A DNA stretch of 64,000 bases. It comes from UBA5072 sp041737175 (GTDB lineage Bacteria; Bacteroidota; Bacteroidia; Bacteroidales; UBA10428). Shown here piece by piece: positions 17,039-24,932 of this stretch. The stretch is taken from NCBI GenBank assembly GCA_041737175.1, contig JBGSSF010000005.1, positions 1 through 64,000 on the forward strand, in the 5' to 3' direction. Both the position numbers and the translations under genes were made by a program. The notes beneath the pieces are model-generated. The model did no database searches and was not told the DNA's origin. It worked only from the letters and a program-made list of their open reading frames with translations. Numbering within the stretch: position 1 is the stretch's first letter; every line of letters begins with the position of its first letter.

Positions 17039-19324
17039 ATGCATTTTATGCCAGGTTTAAACAGGATAGTTTATTTTAGCATTGTATGGCTGGTGGTTTG
17101 TTTTCCCGGTAACCGGATGGATGCGCAAAATGCAGCCAGGGAAAGACCTAAAATAGGACTGGTCCTGAGTGGCGGAGGAGCTAAGGGACTTGCGCATATC
17201 GGCGTGCTCAGGGTATTGGAAGAGGCAGGAATCACACCTGATTATATCAGCGGAACCAGCATGGGAAGCATAGTAGGTGGTCTTTATTCCATCGGTTATT
17301 CCGCCGAAGACCTTGCTAAACTGAATGCCAGTATAAACTGGCCTTTACTGCTGACCGACAACATACCCCTGAGAAGTATTGCCTTTGATGAAAAACATGA
17401 TTATAAACGTTTCCTTGTTGAACTTCCCATCCGGCATAAAAAGGTGATGTTGCCCTCAGGCGTGCTGGAGGGACAGAATCTGTCTCTCCTGTTATCGGGT
17501 TTGACCTGGCGTACGGCGGGCATTGATTCTTTTGACCATTTCACATATCCATACCGTTGCGTCGGTACCGACATTGTCAACGGTGAAATCGTGGAATTCA
17601 AAGCGGGGGATCTGGCCCTGGCCATGCGGGCCAGTATGGCTATTCCCAGTGTGTTTACACCAGTAGTGCTCGATAGTAATAAGGTTGTGGTGGATGGAGG
17701 TGTCATCCGTAATTTCCCTGTGGATGAAGCGCTGAATATGGGCGCAGATATTGTGATTGGAGTATATACTGGCTTCCAGGAAAAAGTTACCTATGACGAT
17801 CTCCGGTCGCTCGACAGGATCTTGAGTAGATCCACTGCCAGTTATGGTATTTTTGATTCCCGTGAGCAGTCCAAAAAGGTGGACATATTAATTACTCCGG
17901 ATCTTGCCGGATTCTCATCGGCTGATTTTGGCAAAAACATCGAAATTGAAATAGCGGGAGAGGTTGCAGCCAGGGAACATTTCAACGAACTGAAAGCACT
18001 GGCCGACAGTCTGAAGACCTATGGCAATTACATTAAGTCCTTTCCCCTTAAAGAAAAAGACAGCATTCTTATAACCCGGGTCTATGTCAATCAGCTGCAA
18101 TACAATGACCAGAGCCTGGCCTATGGAAAGCTCAATATCAGAAGGAACAGCTATCTGACCAAGGATGAACTGCAGGCAGGCATTGAAAGGCTGTTCGGAA
18201 CGCTGTATTTTGACAAACTGACTTACAACTTTCAGAAAGAGGGAAATGGTTTTGTCCTGAATATGAACGCCAGGGAAAAGACTCCGGCATCACTCAGGTT
18301 TTCCGTGCATTACGATAACTTTTATGGCGCCGGTTTGGTGCTCAATTATACCAGGAGCAATTTTCTGATCTCAGGATCCAGGCTCACTGCTGCGGCTGAT
18401 CTGAGTGAATATCCGCAGTTCCGCTTCTATTTCCGCAAGTACACAGGTCAAAGAATGAATATACTGGCCGGATTTGAAACCTACTTTGAATCCAACCTGA
18501 TTCCGGGTTATCTCGAAGGTGAGGAAATAGGGTATACCAAGCAGAACCACTTAACTTCAGTACTTTCTTTAAAAAACAGCCTTAGCCTGAATCAGATTGC
18601 CGGCATAGGTTTACTGCTCGAATATTCAGCAGTATATCCCAGCAAGGCTATACAGACTTTGTACCCTGAAGCTTTTAATTATAAAAGATACGGATATACC
18701 GGTTTCGGTTTATTAGCCACCTATGGATTAAACACCCTGGATGATAATTTTTATCCTTTCGAAGGAACCCTGGTGGACATTAATCTGAAAGGCATCTATA
18801 ATCCCCAATTAAGTCTCAGGTATTTGTCTGATACCATTGATACCAAGCCCAGCCTGGAATCCTTCGGTAAACTCAGCATTAGTATCGATAATTACAAGCC
18901 CCTGAGTCCAAAACTCAATTACAATGTTGGTTTCTCGCTTGGTCTGAGCACAGATGAATACATCGCTTCCGATTATTTTTTTGTAGGGGGACATAAAAAC
19001 AACCTGCGGCGAAATCAGATTGCTTTTGTTGGCTATAACCTGGGTGAAGTGGTGGCCACCAATTTTATGCGATTTAAACTTGGAATGAATTACCGGCTTT
19101 ACCCGAATTTGCAGTTCGAAATCCTGGGCAATGCATTGCTGGCGTCAGACAACTTTGAACACCTTACCAACGCTCTCTTTACCTTCGATAAAAATGCCTT
19201 ACATGTGGGATATGGTGGCGGATTCAGCTACAAAACGCCTTTCGGGCCCATCAGCATATTCCTTGCAGGAGCAAATAAAGTTAATTCACTTACCTGGTAT
19301 ATCAGTCTGGGATATTCCTTCTGA
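17039..19324 (+). CDS. Patatin-like phospholipase with C-terminal outer-membrane (D15) domain
   Basis: The 761-residue protein has a signal-like N-terminus, then a patatin domain (about 38-240). The oxyanion hole is SGGGAKGLAHIG, the nucleophile Ser lies in GTSMG near residue 73, and the Asp of the dyad is in VDGGVIRNFP near 218. A POTRA-like linker leads to a C-terminal Omp85/D15 barrel ending in an aromatic residue (ISLGYSF). This is the architecture of PlpD-type type Vd autotransporters and their Bacteroidota relatives, which place a lipase at the outer membrane. The gap before it holds CAGTCACC-like short repeats. Catalytic residues are intact. Confidence 0.93.
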   Translation: MHFMPGLNRIVYFSIVWLVVCFPGNRMDAQNAARERPKIGLVLSGGGAKGLAHIGVLRVLEEAGITPDYISGTSMGSIVGGLYSIGYSAEDLAKLNASINWPLLLTDNIPLRSIAFDEKHDYKRFLVELPIRHKKVMLPSGVLEGQNLSLLLSGLTWRTAGIDSFDHFTYPYRCVGTDIVNGEIVEFKAGDLALAMRASMAIPSVFTPVVLDSNKVVVDGGVIRNFPVDEALNMGADIVIGVYTGFQEKVTYDDLRSLDRILSRSTASYGIFDSREQSKKVDILITPDLAGFSSADFGKNIEIEIAGEVAAREHFNELKALADSLKTYGNYIKSFPLKEKDSILITRVYVNQLQYNDQSLAYGKLNIRRNSYLTKDELQAGIERLFGTLYFDKLTYNFQKEGNGFVLNMNAREKTPASLRFSVHYDNFYGAGLVLNYTRSNFLISGSRLTAAADLSEYPQFRFYFRKYTGQRMNILAGFETYFESNLIPGYLEGEEIGYTKQNHLTSVLSLKNSLSLNQIAGIGLLLEYSAVYPSKAIQTLYPEAFNYKRYGYTGFGLLATYGLNTLDDNFYPFEGTLVDINLKGIYNPQLSLRYLSDTIDTKPSLESFGKLSISIDNYKPLSPKLNYNVGFSLGLSTDEYIASDYFFVGGHKNNLRRNQIAFVGYNLGEVVATNFMRFKLGMNYRLYPNLQFEILGNALLASDNFEHLTNALFTFDKNALHVGYGGGFSYKTPFGPISIFLAGANKVNSLTWYISLGYSF

Positions 19325-19900
19325 TCAATATCTTTTGCCTATCATTTCCCAGTCGAGGATATTCCATAACGCCTGAACATAATCAGGTCGCCTGTTCTGG
19401 TAATCCAGATAATAAGCATGTTCCCAAACGTCACAGGTCAACAGGGGAACCAGTCCCTTCCGCAAAGGATTTCCGGCATTCAGCTCCTGGACAATTTCCA
19501 GCGATCCGTCAGGCTTTTTAACCAGCCATGCCCACCCCGATCCGAAAAGTGTAACTGATGATTTGGCAAATTGTTCCTTGAAACTACTGAAGGTGGTAAA
19601 TGCTTTATTGATAGCAGTTTCCAGAGAACCGGAAGGCTCACGGGGTCCTGAAGGTGAAAAACTCTTAAAATAAAATGTATGGTTCCATATCTGGGCCGCG
19701 TTGTTGAAGATTCCGCCATCAGCCTCTTTGATGATCTGTTCCAAAGTCGCTTTTTCAAATTTTGTGCCCGGTACCAGGTTATTCAGATTGTTCACATAGG
19801 CCTGGTGGTGTTTGCCATAATGGAAATCAATGGTCTGCTTTGAAATATAAGGTTGCAGAGCATCAGGGGCATAAGAAAGCTTCGGTAATTCAAATGGCAT
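19325..19900 (-). CDS. sodB: Superoxide dismutase, Fe-type
   Basis: Starting at MPFELPKLSYAPDALQP gives 191 residues; the longer frame to 19933 enters a repeat. It is a complete Fe/Mn SOD with the ligand-bearing segments HYGKHHQAYVNNL, NHTFYF and DVWEHAYYLDYQNRR. Two positions that separate the metal classes point to iron: NAAQIWNHTFY has the Gln seen in E. coli SodB, and NAGNPL has AG rather than QD. It converts superoxide to peroxide and oxygen in the cytoplasm. It lies directly downstream of an Mn-type paralogue, separated by a CAACCACAA repeat element. Confidence 0.95.
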   Translation of the reverse strand: MPFELPKLSYAPDALQPYISKQTIDFHYGKHHQAYVNNLNNLVPGTKFEKATLEQIIKEADGGIFNNAAQIWNHTFYFKSFSPSGPREPSGSLETAINKAFTTFSSFKEQFAKSSVTLFGSGWAWLVKKPDGSLEIVQELNAGNPLRKGLVPLLTCDVWEHAYYLDYQNRRPDYVQALWNILDWEMIGKRY

Positions 19901-19970
19901 GTTTGTGGGTTTTAAGTTAAAAGTTACCCACAAGTTAGAAATTATATGGGAGAAATCAAAAGAAAAAAAT

Positions 19971-20038
19971 GTTGTGATGGTTGTGGGTTTTGGTGGTTGT
20001 GAGTTTCAACAACCACAACAACCACAACAACCACAACA
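19971..20038. repeat. CAACCACAA inverted/tandem repeat element, copy 1
   Basis: The left part (19971-20012) holds several GGTTGTG units. The right part (20008-20038) holds three CAACCACAA 9-mers, which are their complement. The whole can fold into a long hairpin. It ends exactly at the stop codon of the Mn-type SOD gene. A second copy of the same design lies at 42072-42150. Confidence 0.75.
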
Positions 20039-20635
20039 TTATCTAAACCTTCTCCCTACCTCTTCCCAGTTCACCACATTCCAAAAAGCTGCCAGGTATT
20101 CATTCCGTCTGTTCTGATATTTTAAATAATAGGCATGTTCCCATACATCCACGCCAAGAATCGGTGTGCCCTTCACCTCGGCCAGGTCCATCAATGGATT
20201 ATCCTGGTTCGGCGTCGAAGTGATCTTCAGCTCATTGCCTGTTTTTACAAGCCATGCCCAGCCCGAACCAAACCTGGTCATCCCTGCTGCGGCAAACTGT
20301 TCCTTGAATTTGTCAAATGAACCGAAAAACCTGTTAATGGCATCCAGCAGGTCGCCTTTGGGCACGCCACCCGCATTGGGAGCCATTACAGTCCAGAACA
20401 AAGTATGATTAAAATGTCCCCCTCCGTTGTTCCTGACTGCTGCCGGCAATTTCGATACCTCTGCCAGGATTGCTTCAATATTTCTGGTTTCCCATTCACC
20501 CCCGGCGATGGCGTTGTTGAGATTTGTTATATATGCCTGGTGATGCTTGGTATGGTGGATCTCCATCGTACGTGCATCGATATGCGGTTCAAGAGCCGCG
20601 TATTCATAACCTAATTTCGGAAGTTCAAAAGCCAT
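20039..20635 (-). CDS. sodA: Superoxide dismutase, Mn-type
   Basis: The 198-residue Fe/Mn-family SOD starts MAFELPKLGYEYAALEPH. Ligand segments are HHTKHHQAYITNL, GGHFNHTLFW and DVWEHAYYLKYQNRR. NNGGGHFNHTLFW and STPNQDNPLM carry the Gly and Gln-Asp combination of manganese enzymes such as E. coli SodA. The call of metal type is inferred from these positions; some family members are cambialistic. The gene precedes sodB on the same strand by 138 bp. The AT-rich region upstream shows no clear promoter box. Confidence 0.95.
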   Translation of the reverse strand: MAFELPKLGYEYAALEPHIDARTMEIHHTKHHQAYITNLNNAIAGGEWETRNIEAILAEVSKLPAAVRNNGGGHFNHTLFWTVMAPNAGGVPKGDLLDAINRFFGSFDKFKEQFAAAGMTRFGSGWAWLVKTGNELKITSTPNQDNPLMDLAEVKGTPILGVDVWEHAYYLKYQNRRNEYLAAFWNVVNWEEVGRRFR

Positions 20636-20851
20636 AATCTTGTGGTTTATGTAATAGCTTATTTTTATTTAGAATAAATTAATATAATTATACTACAGTA
20701 ACATTTATTTCCGTGTATTGTTTAACTTCAATCTTTGAAATCTATTGATCTATAAGTAAAATATATTTTGGTTGTCAGGAAACATACACAATGATAATTT
20801 TGTTCGGATTGTTGTTTACGTCAGTTTTAAGTACTTTTATTGGAAGGAAGA
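20636..20851. other. AT-rich gap upstream of sodA
   Basis: About 215 bp of markedly AT-rich DNA with no convincing reading frame, RNA gene or complete promoter. It presumably contains the sodA promoter and forms the left boundary of the transposase element that follows. Confidence 0.4.
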
Positions 20852-20937
20852 CAAGCACGGAGTGCTTGAAAGTGAATAGCTCCGGGTGAAACCCGGTGGT
20901 TTAGATGCAATTGAAATTAACAACCGCGGAGCGGTTG
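20852..20937 (+). repeat. REP-like hairpin array, left side of the transposase
   Basis: Three short palindromes in a row. CAAGCAC-GGA-GTGCTTG is at 20852-20868. CCGGGT-GAA-ACCCGG lies inside 20877-20900. CAACCGC-GGA-GCGGTTG is at 20921-20937. The first and third share the GGA loop and outer bases but differ in paired stem positions, a compensatory pattern that suggests the structure matters. Confidence 0.85.
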
Positions 20938-20953
20938 AATAAATAAATGCGTT

Positions 20954-21400
20954 ATGAATACCTATACCCAAATCCTGTATCAAATCATTTTCACACCGAA
21001 AAACCATGAAAAAACACTAGCTGCTGAAAACCGCCAGGTATTGTATAAGTACATTGGGGGTATCCTTAAAAACAAGAAATGTCATTTATACCTTATCGGA
21101 GGAGTTTCAGACCATCTCCACATTGTAACACATTTGCATCCAATAGTCTCATTAGCATCCATTGTGAAAGATATTAAATTAGCGAGTGCAGAATATATTA
21201 AAACAAACAATCTCTTTCCAATGTTCTCCGGATGGCAGGATGGTTATGGCGGATTCACCTATTCATATAATGATAAAGACAAATTAATCGAATACGTTAA
21301 AAACCAGGAGGGACATCATAAAACTAAAACATTCAGGGAGGAGTTTATTGAATTATTGAATGAACAAGGCATTGAGTTCGATGAAAAATACCTGCTATGA
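20954..21400 (+). CDS. IS200/RAYT-like Y1 transposase
   Basis: The 148-residue protein is a single-domain HUH endonuclease of the Y1 transposase family. The metal-binding HxH is in SDHLHIVTHLH, and the catalytic Tyr is most likely in LIEYVKNQEGHH. Other family marks are FSGWQDGYGGFTYS and the end KTFREEFIELLNEQGIEFDE. Family members cut and join single-stranded DNA through a 5'-phosphotyrosine link at hairpins. All expected residues are present, so it may be active. The flanking hairpins are its probable substrates. Confidence 0.93.
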   Translation: MNTYTQILYQIIFTPKNHEKTLAAENRQVLYKYIGGILKNKKCHLYLIGGVSDHLHIVTHLHPIVSLASIVKDIKLASAEYIKTNNLFPMFSGWQDGYGGFTYSYNDKDKLIEYVKNQEGHHKTKTFREEFIELLNEQGIEFDEKYLL

Positions 21401-21406
21401 AACATT

Positions 21407-21490
21407 CAACCGCTCCGCGGTTGAGAAAGGAAATCTCTCCATTACCACCGGGGTTCACCCGGAGCTATTCACATTAAACCGCTCCGCGGT
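21407..21490 (-). repeat. REP-like hairpin array, right side of the transposase
   Basis: CAACCGC-TCC-GCGGTTG (21407-21423) is the exact reverse complement of the third left hairpin. 21444-21467 is the reverse complement of 20877-20900 with one mismatch. ACCGC-TCC-GCGGT (21478-21490) is a shortened copy of the first of these. Confidence 0.85.
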
Positions 21491-21591
21491 AAATAATCCG
21501 ACCTTGACCAAATATTTTAGCACTCCTCTGTATCCTGGTGCTACTTATAGCTATTTCCATATTAATCATAACCGTTACTCATAAAACAGAT

Positions 21592-22818
21592 ATGACCCTA
21601 ATCTATAGCTTTGTGATTAACCTGTTATACCTGATCACCTGGGTAATCTCCCCTTTCAATCCAAAAGCCCGGTTATGGATAAGCGGCAGAATAGGATGGC
21701 GGAAAAAATTGCAGCAAAAGCTCCCGGGTAAACCTGTTTACTGGTTTCATGCTGCATCCCTCGGTGAATTCGAGCAAGGCAGACCTGTGATTGAAGCCAT
21801 TAAAAAAAAGCGACCTCAGTGTACCGTGGTGTTGACATTTTATTCCCCTTCGGGTTTTGAAATCAGAAAGAACTACCCGGAGGCCGACCTGGTCTGTTAT
21901 CTCCCGCTTGACACATCCTGCAACGCAAATAAATTTATCAGCCTCATCCATCCCGATGCTGCGTTTTTCATCAAGTATGAATACTGGTACTTTTATCTGA
22001 GAGCTTTAAACAAAAGTAACATACCCGTATATCTCGTTTCAGGTCTGTTCAGACAGGATCAGACGTTTTTCAAGTGGTATGGCGGCTGGTTCAGGACTAA
22101 GCTCCGCTTCATCAGTCATTTCTTCCTACAGGATCATTCATCTGCGAGCCTCTTACGGTCACATGGTTTTCACAATGTGATTGTCAGCGGGGATACACGG
22201 TTTGACAGAGTATCCTCGTTAGCCAGGGTACCGGAAGAAATTGCCGGTATGCGGACCTTCGTTGCAGGTGGTTATTGCCTGGTAGCGGGAAGCACCTGGC
22301 CACGCGATGAGGGAATCCTGATACGGTTCATCAATGAAACCGGACAGAATATCAAAATGGTAATTGCCCCGCACGAAATCCATCAGCAAAATATTTTACG
22401 GTTGACTTCTCAGGTAAAAAAGAAGTATGTACTCTTTTCTGAAGCCAGGGAAGAAAACCTGCCAGAATGCCAGGTTCTCATCATGGACAACATCGGTATG
22501 CTTTCTTCAATTTACAGGTATGGGCAGATTGCCTATGTCGGCGGTGGATTTGGAGTCGGGATCCACAACATTCTTGAACCTGCGGTAAATGGATTACCTG
22601 TTATCTTTGGCCCGAATTACAGCAAGTCCAGGGAAGCTATTGACTTGATCAAAGAAGGCGGGGCTTTTGCGATTAGCAACTTTGAAGAAATCATACCGGT
22701 CATCCAGACCTTGATGAATGATCCCATTCAATACACCGCGGCTTCCGGTGCAGCAAAGCGATATGTTTCCGAAAATACGGGGGCTACAGAAATCATAATG
22801 AAAAAGGTTTTATCCTGA
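21592..22818 (+). CDS. waaA: 3-deoxy-D-manno-octulosonic acid (Kdo) transferase
   Basis: The start at MTLIYSFVINLLYLITW gives 408 residues; the open frame begins earlier, next to the hairpin array. An N-terminal membrane anchor is followed by the GT30 fold, with WFHAASLGEFEQGRP carrying the catalytic Glu and VAGSTWPRDE, IAPHEIH, YVGGGFGVGIHNILEP and GPNYSKSREA for CMP-Kdo binding. It adds Kdo to lipid A precursor on the inner membrane face. kdsB, which makes CMP-Kdo, lies 1.3 kb downstream in the opposite orientation. Confidence 0.95.
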   Translation: MTLIYSFVINLLYLITWVISPFNPKARLWISGRIGWRKKLQQKLPGKPVYWFHAASLGEFEQGRPVIEAIKKKRPQCTVVLTFYSPSGFEIRKNYPEADLVCYLPLDTSCNANKFISLIHPDAAFFIKYEYWYFYLRALNKSNIPVYLVSGLFRQDQTFFKWYGGWFRTKLRFISHFFLQDHSSASLLRSHGFHNVIVSGDTRFDRVSSLARVPEEIAGMRTFVAGGYCLVAGSTWPRDEGILIRFINETGQNIKMVIAPHEIHQQNILRLTSQVKKKYVLFSEAREENLPECQVLIMDNIGMLSSIYRYGQIAYVGGGFGVGIHNILEPAVNGLPVIFGPNYSKSREAIDLIKEGGAFAISNFEEIIPVIQTLMNDPIQYTAASGAAKRYVSENTGATEIIMKKVLS

Positions 22819-22851
22819 AGGATGAAAAGGGACCTGTTTTTCAGGGCATTT

Positions 22852-23348
22852 CTAAGGTTGAATGAACGGATGTAAGGATTGCGGACCGGTACCCCAGTTT
22901 TTTTCAGGCAGGGGTCCCATTACCAGTTTCAGCTCTCCGCCGCTCATGAGGTCGGTATGTGAGAACCACGGACCGGACAAAGGTTTTCCGTTCAGGTAGG
23001 CCTGTTGAATGTATTTATTCTTACCGGAGCAACCAGGGGCCGACATCCCTCCGCCATCCTCGTCCCCGGGAATCCCGAAGATATTATCGGGGAACCAGGT
23101 ATCCAGCAACATTCTGATCTTTTTCTGCGTTTTCCAGGGTGACCGGGTGCATCCAGGTAATCCTTCCTCCCGGGATAGGACCGGATCATCTGGTTGGGAA
23201 GCTGAACTGTAGGCCTGGTAGGCTCAAGAATGAGTCCCACTCCTCCGATATTCGGATCAACAAAGGATAAAGGTTCCTGGGCAAGACTGGCTCCGGCAAT
23301 AAACAGCAAAAGTCCTGTACAAAGTAAGGAATGAATTATATTCTTCAT
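22852..23348 (-). pseudogene. GH92 alpha-mannosidase remnant with internal deletions
   Basis: The 5' part encodes a signal peptide and the N-terminus of a GH92 enzyme (SFVDPNIGGVGLILEPTRP, then QLPNQMIRSYPGRKDYLD). After YLD the frame is lost. In another frame the C-terminal part appears: PWKTQ, then FGIPGDEDGGGMSA, then KNKYIQQAYLNGKPLSGPW and GGELKLVMGPLPEKNWG. Most of the catalytic region is missing. A second deletion removes the part expected between GGGMSA and NKYIQ. Intact enzymes are about 700 or more residues. This is a decayed gene, not a small protein. Confidence 0.88.
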
Positions 23349-23385
23349 CTGAATTTTTTTTTCTGTAATCTTCAATCTGTAATCT

Positions 23386-24045
23386 TTAATCTGTTTTCTT
23401 CCTTCTTCTTGCGTAAGCCAGAATCAATCCCAGGGCGATGGACAGATAGGCTGCAACAATGATCCTGTAGTGTGGCGGTAACATAAAGTTGAGGGTTTGA
23501 ACCGGTATCCAGAAAAATGGAATGGTTTTGCCAACAACGAATCGTAAGAACTCGGGCCAGTCTATCAGGCCAATTACGCCACCCAGTGTAGTTCTTTTAC
23601 CTTCCGCACGCAGGTCGATCCATGTATCTGAAATCCGGTGCGCAGCCATGAAAGCCGGTCCAAATGTCAGGTTAAGCAAAGTCCCAATATAAAATGCTTT
23701 CAGGAATTTGCCTGCGAATCCGGGAGCATCAGGCAGCAATCCTTTTTGAACAATTCCGTAGACACCCTCTGAAAATAAACCAAACATCAGCACAATGCTG
23801 ATTCCTATCAATCCCCAGATAAAAGCCTTAAAGTATAATCCTACCGGTTTACGCCATTCACCCGAGATGATCCGCAATGTCAGCATTTCACCCATTGAAG
23901 CCAGAATGGCAAATTTGACAAATCCCATCACATAAGGATGTGCATGGGTTGCTTGTATAAAAACCCTGTGTAAGGAAGGCACAATCAGAAACACTGAAAC
24001 GCTGCACAATGACATTGCCCAAATGAAATCACCACGCTTTTTCAT
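23386..24045 (-). CDS. Mpv17/PMP22-like integral membrane protein
   Basis: The 219-residue protein has four or five hydrophobic segments. The C-terminal stretch (FFWIPVQTLNFMLPPHYRI) resembles the signature of the eukaryotic Mpv17/PMP22 family, which also occurs in some bacteria. Function in bacteria is unknown. It is preceded by kdsB on the same strand with a 45-bp gap and followed by the GH92 remnant. The family call rests on that one motif plus topology. Confidence 0.65.
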   Translation of the reverse strand: MKKRGDFIWAMSLCSVSVFLIVPSLHRVFIQATHAHPYVMGFVKFAILASMGEMLTLRIISGEWRKPVGLYFKAFIWGLIGISIVLMFGLFSEGVYGIVQKGLLPDAPGFAGKFLKAFYIGTLLNLTFGPAFMAAHRISDTWIDLRAEGKRTTLGGVIGLIDWPEFLRFVVGKTIPFFWIPVQTLNFMLPPHYRIIVAAYLSIALGLILAYARRRKKTD

Positions 24046-24090
24046 GTCCGGAGAATTAGTATGTATGTCAATTGCGCCAAATCATAAACC

Positions 24091-24837
24091 TCACAGCAGT
24101 TTCATTAAATCTTCCGGCGTATCCACGCCAAAGCTCTCATAGGTAGTGGTTCTGACAGCAATATGATAGCCGTTTTCTATCCACCGCAGTTGTTCAAGCG
24201 ATTCAGCAAGCTCAAGCGGTGACTGGGGCAGGTTGGTGATCTCATGCAGAATATCACGTCTGAAACCATATAACCCGATATGCATGTAAAACACATGCGA
24301 AGCCAGCCAGGTACCGGGTTCTTTGCCCCTGACATAAGGTATGGCCGTTCTGCTGAAATACACCGCTTCCTGCATTTTATTGACTACAACTTTGGGCCTG
24401 TTCGGGTCAAACAGTTCTTCCGCCGACAGTATCTCCTTTACCAGCGTGGCGATTTCTGTGTTCCTTTGGGAGAAACATGATTTGACAAGTTCCAGCTGTT
24501 GTGGCTCAATAAAGGGCTCATCACCCTGCACATTCAACACAACGTCACTGGTAAATCCCTTCTCTTTTTCGACAATTTCTATGGCTTCGGCACATCGGTC
24601 AGTTCCGCTTTTATGATGTGCTGATGTCATTACCACCTCGCCGCCGAACTTTTTTACAGCATTAAAGATTCGTTCGTCATCCGTGGCGACAAAAACTGTT
24701 TCGAGGGCTAAAGAAGCCTGTTCGTAAACTCTTTGGATCATGGATTTTCCGCGAATTTCCGCCAGCGGTTTTCCCGGAAAACGTGTTGATGCATAACGGG
24801 CGGGAATGATTCCAACGAATCTCATCTGATTTGCCAT
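24091..24837 (-). CDS. kdsB: 3-deoxy-manno-octulosonate cytidylyltransferase (CMP-Kdo synthetase)
   Basis: The protein has about 248 residues. The start could be any of three close Met codons; I chose MANQMRF, though MRFVGIIPARY four residues later is equally good. The nucleotide-binding motif is IPARYASTRFPGKPL. Other conserved parts are VVMTSAHHKSGTDRCAEA, NVQGDEPFI and YGFRRDIL. It activates Kdo with CTP for transfer by WaaA. It diverges from the sigma-54 activator. Confidence 0.96.
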   Translation of the reverse strand: MANQMRFVGIIPARYASTRFPGKPLAEIRGKSMIQRVYEQASLALETVFVATDDERIFNAVKKFGGEVVMTSAHHKSGTDRCAEAIEIVEKEKGFTSDVVLNVQGDEPFIEPQQLELVKSCFSQRNTEIATLVKEILSAEELFDPNRPKVVVNKMQEAVYFSRTAIPYVRGKEPGTWLASHVFYMHIGLYGFRRDILHEITNLPQSPLELAESLEQLRWIENGYHIAVRTTTYESFGVDTPEDLMKLL

Positions 24838-24889
24838 ACAAAACATGAATATTTGACAGATGCAAATTACGAAAAATCCATTAATATTG

Positions 24890-24897
24890 TAATTTTG
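24890..24897 (+). promoter_or_regulatory. -7 box of the sigma-54 activator gene
   Basis: TAATTTTG matches TAnnTTTG exactly and ends 35 nt before the preferred ATG at 24933. A matching -33 element at 19-21 nt is not evident. Confidence 0.45.
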
Positions 24898-24932
24898 TCA
24901 GATATCGTCCTGTGAAAATTCCGGGTAGTAAC

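Larger units (their letters stand above)
20852..21490 (+). mobile_element. REP/RAYT-like element (IS200-type transposase plus flanking hairpins)
   Basis: A single Y1 transposase gene (20954-21400) is bracketed by hairpin arrays in mirror order: a-b-c, gene, c'-b'-c''. Hairpin c and c' are exact reverse complements over 17 nt; b and b' differ at one of 24 positions. There is no second gene and no classical long terminal inverted repeat. The layout resembles REP-associated tyrosine transposase units known from Gammaproteobacteria. Confidence 0.75.

Noticed and set aside
19971..20038. CAACCACAA repeats considered as a CRISPR or integron site
   Set aside because: The repeats are contiguous 9-mers without spacers; no integrase or cas gene is near.
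22992..23375. 127-codon frame as a separate small protein
   Set aside because: Its second half is an out-of-frame reading of a GH92 C-terminal fragment; better treated as pseudogene.
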